Source of the DNA: Promerops cafer
Taxonomy: Eukaryota > Chordata > Aves > Passeriformes > Nectariniidae
Reading direction: 5' to 3'
DNA length: 64,000 nucleotides
NCBI GenBank assembly: GCA_013398275.1
Contig: VZSE01014423.1
Span: forward strand, 310,001 to 374,000
The position numbers and the translations under genes are program-made. Positions 38,477 to 50,919 of the stretch are shown here, piece after piece (position 1 is the stretch's first letter; each line of letters opens with the position of its first letter). A model generated the notes under the pieces. The model was not told the origin of the DNA. It worked only from the letters and a program-made list of their open reading frames with translations, and made no database searches.

Positions 38477-38502
38477 CCCCCCACCCCCCCCCCAAAAAAA
38501 AA
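38477..38502. repeat. C-run / A-run low-complexity tract
   Basis: Six C, one A, ten C and nine A in sequence. It is slippage-prone, and G-rich on the minus strand. It resembles the tract at 28327-28371 in design. Confidence 0.85.
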
Positions 38503-38820
38503 TCATATGTAGGAGATTCATGTCAAATCCTTTTTTAAAAAATGCTTCTTTTAACGTTCCTTTCCCTGCAGTGGGAGCAAGCAAACATCTGTCCAGGAAG
38601 ATTTATTTAAGCCATAATTAGTAGCGTCTGGAGTCTTTCAACAATTTCTCCTTATTGCACTTAATTTTTTTTTTTAAAAAGAAGTCTGCTCATCTTTCAC
38701 TTAGAAACTGTTTTCACTTCATGCATTATTAGAGATCCAGCCCAGCCAGGACCGAGTCAGATTTCTATTGTCTTAGCTTTTTCCCTTCTGATCGTAGTTT
38801 TCAGAATCTAACTTTTGGTA

Positions 38821-38857
38821 GGGAAGGGGGGTGGGAAGGATCGTGCAGGCAGGGGGG
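38821..38857 (+). other. Potential G-quadruplex
   Basis: G-runs at 38821-38823, 38826-38831, 38833-38835 and 38852-38857 give four tracts of three or more, three of them closely spaced. The long last loop weakens the prediction, but the six-base run can contribute two tracts. Confidence 0.45.
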
Positions 38858-39600
38858 AAAGACCTTATTAAAGGTCTTACGAGCATGTGGGGGGAGGGAA
38901 AAAAGACTAAAAATACAAATCAGCGCTGTTTATTACACGGTTATTCGTTTGGGTTCAATTTCTTTTCCGAGGAAGAAGAAGAAAAAAAGCGCTGCTTTGT
39001 CTGTTGCTTCTGTTTGAGAACTCTCATAAATCTTGCCCAGAAAGCAATTTGGGCTTAAGGAGATCTGGCCAGTAAAGCTCTGGGAAACAATTTCAATGTC
39101 TCCTGCTATGGATATTTTCTTCTTTCTGCCCCCTTCGTCCCCGCTGCCCCCTCCACCCCGACCTTCTGACGTTATACCGTAAAGAGACCCACACCCTTTC
39201 CCACCCCACCAGGAATCTGAGTGAATGCAAGCTGCAATCTAGAGGTAAAGTTGCTTATCAAAAAGCCTCTCCTCATGCTGAGCGAGTCCAGATATTATAC
39301 TAGTTGTGTGTTTGCAGTCCAGCCATAACCCTTTCCTAACACTCCCCCGCTGCCTTGCCTCTCCCCCTCCCCCCGTGGAAGGGGTGGGATGGGAACCTTG
39401 CTCGACTTCATTGTTCCAAATGTAAGAGCTATTTGCCCCAAAGTGTCTTCGCTGTCTTTCATAGCTAATTATAATAACTGTCAGATGTCTGCAAAGTCTG
39501 GGCTGCCCTTGCTGGCGGAGTTAAAGTTTGCCTTTATGTTTTCCCCTTGGGGACAGATCAGGCCTGATTAGACACAGAGTACAAATAAAAGTGAACAACA

Positions 39601-41379
39601 TACGTGTGTAGGGCTTTTTGTCTTTGTTTTTCTTTATGAACAAAGCAGCACGCTGGCTATGTCAGGAAGCAGTGTGTCATGCAGCGTGCATGCAGGCACT
39701 GCCCTGGAGGATAACTCGCTTTTGCTTTTTTTTTTCCCTCTTTCTTTTATTGAAGCATGCACGAAATATTTCTGAATTTGACTAACACTTTAGATACTTG
39801 TTCATCTTTTAAAAAAATGTAGTCATTGATTTAGGACATGTAGCATTTTGACATTTTTAAGAGATTTTCTTTTCTGGGTGAAAATAAAAAAAAATAGAGC
39901 CCGTACTCACAGTTTTGTTGTGCTGTGCAGGTCGCTGTCTCCTTCTGCAGCGACAAGAAGGGTTGGAGAATGTCAAGGGTGCAGAATCCCAGATAATTCA
40001 GGAGAAATGTACAAATGTGCTTCCTGAAGTCGCCTGGAAGTCAGCTACTTGTGCTCAGACATCCCATTGCTGCTCTGCACGCTATACTATCTGCAGTTCT
40101 GAATTGAACTAAATACTGCCCATGTGAAAGACAGGGGAAACACAGTCATGTGGGACACACAAATCCACTCTATTGGCTCTGAAGGCACAACTTCAGCATT
40201 CTTGCATTTCCACCATTGGTTAACAGTTCAAGCTGAAAGAGTCTAGGTCCTCCTAGTGAGTCCGTTTTCCCTTTATGTTGGAAGAATGACTGTAGGATTT
40301 TACAGTGACAGGATTAGTTAAGAAAGGGACTGAAGTCATCCCTTTGACTGAAGCTGGTGGGTGGGGATTGGAAGCTGTGCTTTTCTCAAGTCGACGTTTT
40401 TCCTTTTTCTGCCTGCATTCTCAGCGTCAGGAAATGCTTGCAGTTAACTTGGACAGCAGAGAGAAACTGAAGTGACTTTTTCGGGTTCAGGGTTAGGGAG
40501 CTGACTTTTAGAGTAACACAGTGTTACAGACGGTACAGTGATTTTTATGGGAATAACTAATCTGGTTCACTAAGTGGTTATTTTTCCCGTTTCAGATTTT
40601 TTTTTTAAGCTCAGAAAGGGCTGTATCAGTATCATTTATCCTGAACTTTTGCATCACATAAGCCAGATAAATGAATCCAGCAGTTTGAAAGCCTAGACTA
40701 ATAATTTGACAACAGAAGAAAGATTTTACGGAACTATTGGATCGCTGGGGAATATTATGATATGGTCTTAGTACTATTTTGAAAGAAGCAACAAATTCCA
40801 GAAAATCTGTAATTGCTGATATTTGAGAATAATGAAGATATAAAGATTAAGTAGGAGGGAAGAAGATTGACTATTCCCTATTTTGGTATTCTGTCATTTG
40901 TCTGATTTAGTTATGCCAGCATGAGCAGTAATTTGAAACGGTACTCAGTCATGTGTGACATACTTCTTCAATTAACCCTTATTAAAAAGACCTTTCCCAA
41001 ATCCCACATGCATGTTTTCCTAGAACTACAGAAAACAGAGGTATGACGGATTTGCAGGGTTTGTGTCCATCTTTCTCTCTGGGCAGATTTATTTCCTCTT
41101 ACGCATTTCCAGTGCTATGTCAAGTGTAGTTCTAAATGCACCCAGCGTGTGACTCCTGTTGGTGGACTTTTGAACTTGGGGCCCAATTTAGCAGTTGAAG
41201 TGCTTAAATATGCTTGGAAATTTCCCAGAATAATTAATCTGGAATAGTAAATTCATTATACGTCTGTGGTGTTGTATGCAAGGCCAAGCCCGGGCTGCTC
41301 TGCTGGCAATCGTGGTGTGTACGAGATCCTATTTAGCAGCTTACGCCTGGCCCTGGCTGTCAGGGCATCGTTTTGTTTC
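39601..41379. other. Non-coding background, one possible old repeat
   Basis: AT-rich non-coding DNA. Near 41180-41215 the words 'ggggcccaatttagcag' and 'gaagtgcttaaatatgctt' resemble an aged amniote interspersed repeat (GGGCCTGATCCTGCAAAGCACTTAAGCATG-like), similar to the words at 33576-33606. No gene is supported. Confidence 0.4.
39931..39954. repeat. Hairpin with CpG-containing arms
   Basis: Arms 'gtcgctg' and 'cagcgac' pair exactly around a 10-base pyrimidine-rich loop. It lies just after an acceptor-like 'tgctgtgcag'. No function is evident. Confidence 0.55.
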
Positions 41380-41560
41380 TTCCAGTCAAGCTTGTTCAGT
41401 CCACCTTAAACCAGTGCTTCTCCCTCCTCAGAGTTCACCCTCTGAAGCTATTTATAGGCTTTTATCATCACCTCACTGACCACCCTTGTCATCGCTTAGC
41501 TGAACACCATATTCCAGGTGTAGCTGCGTAAGATATGGGAACATTCCTCCACATCCTGTG
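41380..41560 (-). mobile_element. Possible decayed CR1 fragment (tentative)
   Basis: The plus strand has 'ctgaacaccatattccaggt' followed by 'gtagctgcgtaag'. This resembles the reverse complement of an internal CR1 segment (CTGAACACAGTATTCCAGGTGTGGCCTCACC). Upstream words such as 'cttttatcatcacctcac' and 'cacccttgtcatcgc' could be the neighbouring CR1 stretch, with heavy divergence. Only about 30 bases match well. Confidence 0.33.
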
Positions 41561-44500
41561 ACCTGGTATGGCTGCAGCAAATCAATATGGGTTTGCTTGA
41601 TATGTGAGCAGGAAAAATACATCTCTTAAAAATAAATGGACACACCTGACAAACAGGATTTTAAAGAAGATGAAGACAGTAAATATTCTACTCTGAGTTA
41701 AGAAGGCCTTGTAAAGACCTTCTTTCCTTCTAAGTGCTCAGAAGATACAGAGTGGGGTTTTTTTTCAGCAGGCTCACTTATAAATACTGTTTAGTACCTA
41801 ATATATAAAAGGTGTGGCTTGGTGGGTGTTGTTGTTTGGCTTTTTAATCTTCATGAAGAAAGATAATTGTCTGGTTTGGATAAAATAAGGCTACAGCAGT
41901 AGCATCAAAACTTTCTCTCCACCCTCCAAAAACGTTTTCAGCTCCACTAGGCTTTCCACATCTGGACTCCAGAACACTGAGGGAAGAGAACTGAAAACCC
42001 TGGGAGACATTTTCTTTTTTTCACTGTGCTGGTGGTCTTCATAATTTTGGTTGCTTTTTTTTTGTTGTTTTTAATTCAATTAAAGAGGGAAGAAATACTA
42101 ATAAAAGAAAACTTACTCTGGAGAGCAGTAAACTCTTTGGTTTTAAGACCAATACATGGTCTTGTCTTAAATACATCTTTTTCATGAATGTCAGTTTCTG
42201 ATTTTAAAATGCTGAAACGCTCTTTACAGAGAGAGAATAAACATCTGGGTTCATTTATTATTGTTTAGCTCTTTCCTCAAACAAGTCAAGAGTGGATTTC
42301 AGGAAAACCTAGGAACTCTGGAGCAGTGATTATTTACCTGGAGTTCTTGAGCCGTGAATCGAAGACCTCAGTGATAGAAGCAGATGTTTTTGTGACTCAC
42401 AGTATTTTGGAGACCAGATTAATACTTTGCATCACTGTTGCCTCCAGAGAGAGAAGTGCATCTTTATATGTATTTGTGCATCTAAATGGACATTTTATTC
42501 TCCCTGTCATGTCCATTGAAAAGAAAACAAAATGAAGATTTAGGCTATATCATATTCACTCTCGTTGAATGAGAAACTGCTTCTTTTGCCACTATTGTTG
42601 GTAAAAATGAATTCATAATTGTAACAGTCAAAGAATAAGAGCATCATGAAATTATCACTGTGTGGAAAATAATGTTACTTTGCAAATTCTGTCATTGTGA
42701 TGAAGTTTAACACCTGAGATAAGATCCTGGATGAACTGGGCTGTCAGAGTATGGAGATCCACTGCTCTGTGGTCGTCTGTGACTCCATCCTTCAACACCA
42801 CAGATCTCCATTGGGTTAGGGTTTTTTGGTGTTGCAGCTTATTCCCTTGATCTGGCAAAGATTGGTAGGGATGCTTAGCTCCTGTCTGCTAGAGATCCTG
42901 TTCCGAAGAATTTTTAAGCATCCCTGGCCAGGAACATGAGGAAAGAAAAGACATGGCTGAAGTTAGAAATTTCAGTTACTAAAGTAGTATTTTCAGTATT
43001 TGGAAGCATTAGAGAGCAGATGGTTGGTGTGAGGGTGAGGAAGAGTAGGATGGCCTTGAACATCTTGTACAGGGTGCATTCACAAATAACTTTTTAAAAC
43101 AGCTATTGATTTTTTTCATGTGGAAATATAAGCTCAATGTCTACTTGGGAAAAGGAGCAGATTTGCCCCTTGGCTTCTTCTTAGTAAGGCATACAGCATT
43201 TATAAAGACAAAAATCAAAAATTGAGATAATTTTCTTTCAGAAACAATAAAGGCACTAATGCAGTTTGCATGTTGATGTGTTGCATGAATACTTCTGAAA
43301 ATATGTATTTTAACTGTTCCTTTAGACAATCAAATGCAGTCCTTTCATGTGTATGATGCAGATTTCATGTTGCCCAGTGTTTTTAAGGCTTTCCATTTTT
43401 CTTTCAGTGGAAAGTAATTGAACTTCATAGACTGTGTATTTGCTTACAACTTTTCCAGAGAATTTTTGCTGTTCTATACACCTTTGCTTTTTATAATTCA
43501 GCAGTAGGTGGTATTTGCTAAAGTTTCAAGCTTATATTAGTCACTGCTAGTAAAATCCCTTGAGGCTGGTAGTGCATAAACAAAGAAGAAATCAGACAAA
43601 AAAAAAAATATCCCAGGAGACACTGGAGAAGCCAGAAAAAGGCAGAGAAGAAGAAAAAGTTATTGAAAATCTTTGAAGGAGGGCAAGTGGTTGAAGGGCA
43701 CCCAAAAGCCATTTCATGGAGAGAAATTACCAGAGCCCAGAAATATGCGCATGCAGTGTGTGCACATATTCTGGAAATGTTTCTGTACCCTGGTTAAGAA
43801 CAGCCCACAGCTAACACGAGGAGTTTTTCAAATGTGTCTGGTACAGGAGGGTTGTGAGTAAAGGTTTGTTCTCATCTCCTGCACCAGCAGGGGTGAAGAT
43901 AGCTGCAATGTTGTCTGAGCAAATCACCTCTGCTGCATATGACCTAGTTGGGCAGGCTGCACTATCTACCATTGCCACAAAGAAAAATCATGAGTTTAGC
44001 TGTTAATATCATAATGGATTTTGTGAGGCTTTGTGGGGGGGTGATGTGTGTGTGTTTTGCTTTTGTTTTTTTTCCCAACTGAGTCTTATTCCTCAGTCTC
44101 CTCTATTTCTGTAGAAGTAGTGAATGAAACCACATGAGATACTGGGAAGATTTTCAACAGTCAGAGAGGAAGCTGGTATCTCCTCACTAGTGAAAGTCAG
44201 AATGACTTACTCCTTTTTCCTCTGCAGGTCTTCTGTCTGCTTAGGGACAGCTTTTGGTGGGTAGCTTAGATAATATAGCTGTAATTTAATCACTCTAAAA
44301 AAAAGTGATTTTGATATCTTGATCAACATACTGGAATTCATACATATGTTGAGCTTGTAGTTGTTGTATATTTATAAACCTGATTTTGGTTACAGTACTG
44401 TTAGTGAGGAATTCAGATCTCATTCAGGTGAACTTAATACAATAGGAAAAAAATCCAGGATATTAGCTAATTGATCCTAAAATTTTTACTAATTTATTCA

Positions 44501-47500
44501 AGTAAAAATCAAATAGTGTTTAGAATTGTATTTGTAAAAGAAAAATTCTAGGTAAAACAAAATGTTTTTTAAACAGTGGGTTGGTAACTGCAGTATACCT
44601 TAGATCAAATTGAGTGACCTGAGTCTTTTAAAGCTTGGCTACAAATGAGATCACCATAGAATTAGGCTATCCAGGAAGTCTTGATCAATAAAGCTAGAAC
44701 CAGCCATGCTTTTGATCAGATAAACCTTAAAATGAAAGTTAGGTACACAGTTTCTATATAACATCTGTGTATTACAGAAAGTCTGGTCATTTCTTTTGAA
44801 TAATGCTTTTTTTCTTTCCTGGGTAATTTCCTTAATTTTTAAAAATTCTTCCATTTTTGTCCCTCTTCTTTAATCATTTTTTCTCCTAAGTCCTTTCAGA
44901 ATAAACAGTTTATTTTCCCTAAAAGATGGTTGCTTGATACTCAGCTGGCTCAGTTTTCATGCTAAAAAATGAAGGCTTTATAGGTCAGACTTGGTGACCA
45001 TAACAGGAATTTTTCCCTCAGACTACTCTTGAAAGGTTATGCAACTTTTTCTGGTTTCAGATGCAAGTTCTTTCATCCCCAATTAACCCATAGTAATATA
45101 TCAACATGTATATTTTATAAATTATTTATCAAACTGTCATTTCCTTATAGATGTCTGCAACTGGCACTTCATATTTTAATTTCCTTGTAAAGTAAGATCG
45201 GTTTCAAAATCTAGAACTTATCAAGTTATGTGCAATCCAGTATTTGGTGAAGAATGATAGTATTTAGCAGTTCATGTTTCAAATGTAGAAGTCTTTTCAT
45301 TGAAAAAATCCTACATGTTCAAATTTTGAATATTTTTTATTGAATCTATCATTCCCTGGGATAAATCATCTCTCTTTTCACAGAGAAAATAGATGAATGT
45401 TTAAGTATTTCAAACTATACGAATTCAGTGAATTAAATAATGTATTCCCTGCACTGTCCCACTCCTGCAGCACTGGCTGCACAGAACTGCAGTATACTAG
45501 GTGGATTAAAGCATCACTAGGACACAAGCCTATAGCAGTTGCAACATCTTTTTCAGTAAAAATATATTAAAGTAAAAGATATATTCCAGTTTTTTCAAAG
45601 TAGTATAGTGTTTGTGGACCAGTATAATAAATCTTGGAGGTTATTTTTCTTCTTTGTCAATAATTTTGATGTGATGAGATTTTCCATTTTTAATTTGTAG
45701 TTCTTGGCTGATATCTCAGTCTTTTACAGATTAAGATAGTAGATAGTTTGCCCCATTTCTGTTCCAGTTTTGGGTGGTCCTAAACCAGGACAGTTTCAAA
45801 AGGATTTGGTTTTTTTGAACCATCTGCCTTCCACATTTTACTCCTTAATGAAATAATTTATTTTGTTGTTTCCTTAAAGGATGTTAATACTGCATAAAAG
45901 CAATAATGATACCATCATTTTCCTTACAAGAAGCCAGACCTGTTCCTTTAAGGAAGTGCATTTTTCCTCTGGTAGCTTATGAAAATTTAAATTAAAAGGA
46001 TTTAATAATTTAAGCAGCATAGTTTAGTGACTGAGTGATGAAGAACAGAGGAGTTTGAAATTCCTAGCAAAACACAAGGCATTTCAGAGAATATAGTTCA
46101 ATACTGCCTTCAGGCACTGATCCTTGCTAGGTGCATGCAGGGTACAGCTGCTTTCAGAAATAGATTATTGTATAGTTGAACAGAACTGCTACTCCAGAAA
46201 TGACGTTTTATCTTTAATTATATATTTGGTATTGATTAATGAATTTCTTATACACTACAGAGCAAATAATTCATTTACCAGGAGGGTTTTGATCTTGGTT
46301 AATGAACAAGGTGTAGAGAGAGGGGACGAAAGTGGTGGGGCAGAGGGAGCAAGTCAATGCAAACTGCGCTTGTTCAAATATTTCCAGTTGCAAAAGTATG
46401 TTTGCATATTTGTCTGATCCTTGTAGGGGAATAAAATCCTACCCTGAGCCCTGCTGCATGTCATCCTACTTAAAATAATCTCTATTGTGTATTTTACCCT
46501 TTTTTTTTATTAGAGCCATCCTGATGATATCTAAATATCCCGTTACTCTGTCCCTCGCTCTGTGTCTTTTGTTCCTTCCCATTGTTTATTTACAGACCTA
46601 ATTTATGGTGTAATCACAACCTAAATGGAAGTTTCTTGCTTGAGGGACCTTGACTGAGATCCTGACCTTAGTGAAGTCAAAAAGAGTGGGTTTCAGTGTC
46701 TTAAGTGGCACCAGGATTTCACCCTGACTTTATTCAGGGCACCTCTGGACAAAGGGAACGAGTAAGAATGAAGTGCTTGAGTATTAAGCCAATTATCTCT
46801 TCTGATTAGAACATGTATAAGGAACTCTTAAACTGAAGAAAGGGTGAAATCTGCTGAATAAATTATTCCCAGTAAATAGTGCACCCAGCTCTAGTCCTGA
46901 CAGAGATAAAGCTGCAGTGGCATCAAAGTGTCTGCTCTTACAGGGTGTTGCTCTGACACACATGTTAAATGACAAATCAACATGAGGTGAACAGATGAGT
47001 CTTGTTCCCTGCCTTGCTCAGCTGGAGAGATTACAAAGGGAGTGGTCAAATAAGCTCCAACAATGCTCTTATAACCTCCTTTAGCTGTAAAAGATAAATA
47101 AAACTGGCCAGGAGGTAACTTCTGTAATTCCTTAAATCTGCTTTGCAGATATTACAAAGTGTAGACTGCAAATAGCTTGGGACCTTTTTACCACAGCATG
47201 GAGGGAGGCAGGGAAATCAGTGAGAGCTTGTGGCCAGCCCCTCCAAGACTGAAAATAGACCAGAAAATTAAAACCAGTTTTTTTTTGTCTGGTGTAGTAG
47301 GTGTTGCTAAAAAGGAGCTTAACTCTGGTTCATTTCCCCAGTATTGAATTTACCTCCATATCATTTGCTGGGCTGTGGTGAGGTATCTTTGAGACTAAGT
47401 AACAGTGATGGAAATACTGAAGATATGAATAAAAAGTGATTGAAACCGTATGCTGGGGACAGTATTCTGACTGTCCATATTCTTGAAAAATGCCATGAAA

Positions 47501-47685
47501 ATCACAAATTTGTTTGGGCTTCTGTTACCCTGGTGAGTGGCATGGGTACTCTTAGCCCGTTCCCCATAAAATGGAGTTCTTAATGAGGAAAAAATCAAAA
47601 GTATTGGCGAAAAAGTGGTTTGAGTGTTTCCTGAGGACAGGCATGTAGGGAAGGGCCTCATTAATAATACTCATAATTCTTGTAG
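41561..47685. other. Non-coding background, no gene seen
   Basis: AT-rich sequence with homopolymer runs (for example near 41757 and 42054). Frames reach 97 codons (46124-46417, plus) without recognisable domains or paired splice sites. A stretch at about 46990-47170 ('ccttgctcagctggagagat' and later words) is high-complexity and could be a short conserved element. No transposon was recognised. Confidence 0.45.
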
Positions 47686-47824
47686 GATCCTGGTAGAACA
47701 GTTGGAGCGTGTGCTGCAGGAACAGGGCAGTCTACGTGCAGAACCTGCCGTGGCAGCTGAGGCACATGGAGTCAGGCAGCAGCTCCAGCTCTGCAGCCTC
47801 AGAGAGGAAATCAGAGAATTCTGA
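47686..47824 (+). CDS. Possible terminal exon, coiled-coil-like tail
   Basis: An acceptor-like 'ataattcttgtag' ends at 47685. The frame continuing from it reads 'ILVEQLERVLQEQGSLRAEP', then a Gln/Leu-rich stretch and ends 'LREEIREF' at a TGA (47822-47824). The heptad-like Leu/Glu/Gln pattern and the GC-richer codons contrast with the flanks. Poly(A) signals follow in the right place: ATTAAA at 47863-47868 and AATAAA at 47937-47942. This fits a last coding exon of about 46 codons in phase 2. Against it, the polypyrimidine tract is weak and I know no matching protein. A chance open frame in a GC-richer patch is a real alternative. Confidence 0.25.
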
Positions 47825-49734
47825 TCCGATGCCTCTCTATTCATCAGATGTCATTCATGCATATTAAATGGCATAACACTGATAAAGGCTAATTTTAACT
47901 GAAATAGTCTTTACAACATCAGATTTTACTTTGGGTAATAAAACAGAGTGTTATAAAAAAATTAGATTCTTTCACTCATTTGTTCAAAAGGAAAGAAACA
48001 AAACAAAATTCAAAACCCCATTACTTTTTCTTGCCTTTTCTCTCTCCTTCTCAGAGAAAGCACTACCTTTATAGTCTTTGTCCTAAATGTAACATCTCAA
48101 GCCATAATTTAAAATCAGTGTAATTTTGTATCAGATTTTTGGTATATTTAATGCTTTTTAAGAAACTCTCCGATGAAGTAGAAATGGAGTTTGCAGTCCT
48201 TTACAACAGTGAAAATATTTTTTTTTTTTTTTTTTGCAGTGATGGATTTTCCCAGAGTAAAGATGATAATTAATATATCTTGGTTAAATTTCTGTAACTT
48301 TAGTTCCAGTAAATTTCTAAAATTTCTACCAGCTAGTATCTTTCACAAAAGTAGAATTATTCTAAAGATTAATTTTATCATAGTGTTAAAAACTGTCCAT
48401 CATAGGCAAACAATCCATGTAGAAATATGTGCTTGTTCCTTTGAGAGAGGTGAATAGATAAACTGTCCAAGGTACAGGGAAATAGAGCATGGATAATGCG
48501 GGTTTGAGATATTCTGTTGCTTAAGTGATGCATTAAATCAATATTCTGCAAAGCTTTTTCTTGTTAAGTTATTTACTTGGCTGCTGTCACAATTCACCAT
48601 TTAGGTCATCATCTTTTTAAAAAATATATTTTCTTGTGGCCTAATTTAACTTCATCTAAATACTCCAATTCCTCAAGTAATGAAACTGCTTCAAATGCTG
48701 AAACTAGCACTGTTGTAATGCCAATATTTACACTCACATTCCTTACTTGGTTAATATATTAAGGAAATAATAGAATTTCAAGTGAATTACTAGTATATCT
48801 GCATGGAAATCTATTACTACAAATTAATATCAGAACGAATAAGATGTGGTCTTAATAATTTAATAAAAAGGGAAAATTCTTTAATCAAGTCCTGAAAAGA
48901 GACTCATGAAAAGAAAGACAAGTGTTCTTTCTTCAGCTGTTCTCACTTTAACATAATACGTGCATAAATGAAGTGTCAGAAGTTGCTTCATTTCAACAGT
49001 CAGAACCATTCAAAAATGATTCTGGAGATAAGCAGTGCCTTGTTGTAACAGGAGCCGAAGGTATGCACTCGATGAGGGTACCTCAGGGAAACCCTCAGCC
49101 CTCACATGGCTCAGGAAGAGCTGCACAGCTTCAGCACCCTGGAGGGATTTAGTTTGTCAAAAAAAAAATAGGCACATCCTGGGTCATGAATCACCTCTGT
49201 TGTGCTGAGGTTCTACTGAGCTCCAGATAACCAAATCATTTTAGACCAAGGAACCCATTCAATAATTTTTTTCCCTTAATCAAGATTCAAAAGGATAAGA
49301 TCACTCGCTTCCCTTTGTAAACTGTGCTAATGGTCTCTGATCTGTACACTGCTGGCTGTGAGATACTGTTTATTTAAAGGGGAATATGTGACAGTGTCTA
49401 CGCAGGCGTGGCTAAGTCTGCACTTCAGTTTAGATGGTTTTGTACTTTTTAAAAGAATTTTTGATGAAATTATAATTAAGATTATACTGTGGTGGTGGTT
49501 TTCTTTTTCTTTCTGAGCAGTTTCATTTAAATTTAAACTAGACTAAGAAACAGTGCTACCGAAGAGAATTTACTCATCCTTTTCAAGGTATTTTTAAAAT
49601 ATCGGTTGTTCAAATGGTAATGAAAACTGTCAAGTAAATGCAGGGCATTTATTTGGGTGAAGGAAACTGCAAAGATTATGATGGATTTTTTTAAGAAATT
49701 ATAAGTACTGAAGCTCATAGAAGAGAGTTTGGGA
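47825..49734. other. Non-coding background, no gene seen
   Basis: AT-rich DNA with an 18-base T-run at 48218-48235 followed by GCAG, which mimics a splice acceptor. A patch near 49050-49150 is somewhat GC-richer without a recognisable product. No repeat family was identified. Confidence 0.45.
48218..48235 (+). repeat. Poly(T) tract
   Basis: Eighteen consecutive T followed by 'gcag'. It could be the reversed poly(A) tail of a retrotransposed sequence, but no source sequence is recognisable beside it. It is length-unstable. Confidence 0.9.
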
Positions 49735-49925
49735 ATGTCTGCATTCCTTACCTCTCACAAGGGATGATTCAGCTTGATCTGGAGAGATTAGAAAAAGAGC
49801 AGATTCATTCGTTATGAGAGGAAGTGCCTTTTCATACAATGTGTCATAAAATTGTGGAACTCACTGTCAGGATTACTAAGGTTAGACCCGTCTTAATTAC
49901 TGTATGAATATCAACTGGTTTGATG
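49735..49925 (+). mobile_element. Old CR1/L2-like LINE remnant, 3' part (tentative)
   Basis: The words 'gaggaagtgccttttcata', 'aaattgtggaactcactgtc' and 'gtatgaatatcaactgg' follow the order of the sense 3' region of old CR1-like LINEs (…AAACTGTGGAACTCATTGCCACAAG… then …GGACATTTATATGGATAA…). This region encodes the end of the second reading frame in intact elements. The copy is heavily mutated and short. Confidence 0.42.
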
Positions 49926-50893
49926 CCCTTGTATTTTTTTCTTCTTAGTCTCTGCCAATCCCATCAAGTTTTGTTTATCTGTTTCTACGATGCCTTTTCT
50001 CATACACCTTTTCCAGTTTGTGGGAACTAAATGCAAAACAAAACATCTACTGTCTTGCTGCTGCTTTTCTTCAAGTTGCAGAACCTTTTTAAGAACATAC
50101 ACAGATCAGGCAGCATAGTTGTATTTCAGTGAGAGAAGTTAAAATTTTCTGGAGTTAATGAGGTTACTTTTCAAATTAATAAGGCAATGAAGAACTACTT
50201 ACATAAATAAGTATGTGTATATGTATATATAAAAATACTGAATAAATAGAAGTGGCAAGATCACCTTCAATCTTTTTCCCCATCAATAAGGATTGGGTTT
50301 AATACCTTTTATAATATTTTAACTATTTTTAGAAGTATTGTGGTTCTACTATTAACATGAAGTATGAGTATCAAAAGCAGTGGAACTCCATGTCCTGTCT
50401 AGATAAACGGCCTAAACTGCATGAAGCAACAGTGTGTGTAATAAAAGGACTTGTAGAGTAGAAAATACATGCAAACTGAATCTCATGTCAAACCTCCTTT
50501 TAGTATGTTCTTTACTGGGCTAAGAGGGCCAGAGGATGCTATTACTGACATGGAACAAAATTATAGAATACGTGAACTGATGAGAACAAGAAGTTCCAAT
50601 GAACAAAAAATTCACCAAATCCAAAAATGTAAAGTACTCACCCCCTTTGACCTCAACAAGTTGTTAATTAGCAGAGGATTAACACCCTTTTCATGTGGTG
50701 GCAATCACTAGAAAATAATGTGCATGCATCAAAGAACTTCAGGGTCCTCTAACAAAAGCTTAAACGCAAAGATTCTGTGGATTATGAAAGTGGAATCTGA
50801 AAGGGTCACTACACTGTCCAGTTTGCAATTTTGAACGTATTATTGATACATTAGAAAGTAAAATATTTTGGGAAGAAGAGGACTTATAACATA

Positions 50894-50919
50894 TTTTTAT
50901 ACAGAATTTTTATACAGAA
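50894..50919. repeat. 13-bp perfect tandem repeat, two copies
   Basis: The unit 'tttttatacagaa' occurs twice head to tail at 50894-50906 and 50907-50919. It is a recent slippage-type duplication in AT-rich DNA. Confidence 0.9.

Larger units (their letters stand above)
38160..39600. promoter_or_regulatory. GC/CpG-richer regulatory-looking block
   Basis: This 1.4-kb block differs from its AT-rich surroundings. It has frequent CpG ('accgagcctggccgac' near 38181, 'caggcgagcgcag' near 38353, 'gtgggcggcggttgg' near 38412). It has G-run clusters (38414-38435, 38821-38857, 38889-38898) and C-rich pyrimidine stretches (39128-39163, 39360-39374). It also carries conserved-style words such as 'catagctaattataataac' near 39460 and 'gacagatcaggcctgatt' near 39553. 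Stops interrupt all frames and no exon is convincing. It could be an alternative promoter, a weak CpG island or a composite enhancer. It lacks the CpG density of a classic island, so promoter identity is unproven. Confidence 0.4.

Noticed and set aside
44288..44310. Inverted repeat 'aatcact' / 'agtgatt' around an A-run
   Set aside because: Seven-base arms in AT-rich DNA are expected by chance.
48218..48457. Poly(T) plus GCAG resembling a splice acceptor followed by an open frame
   Set aside because: An 18-T homopolymer trivially mimics a polypyrimidine tract; the downstream peptide is low-information and no donor follows.
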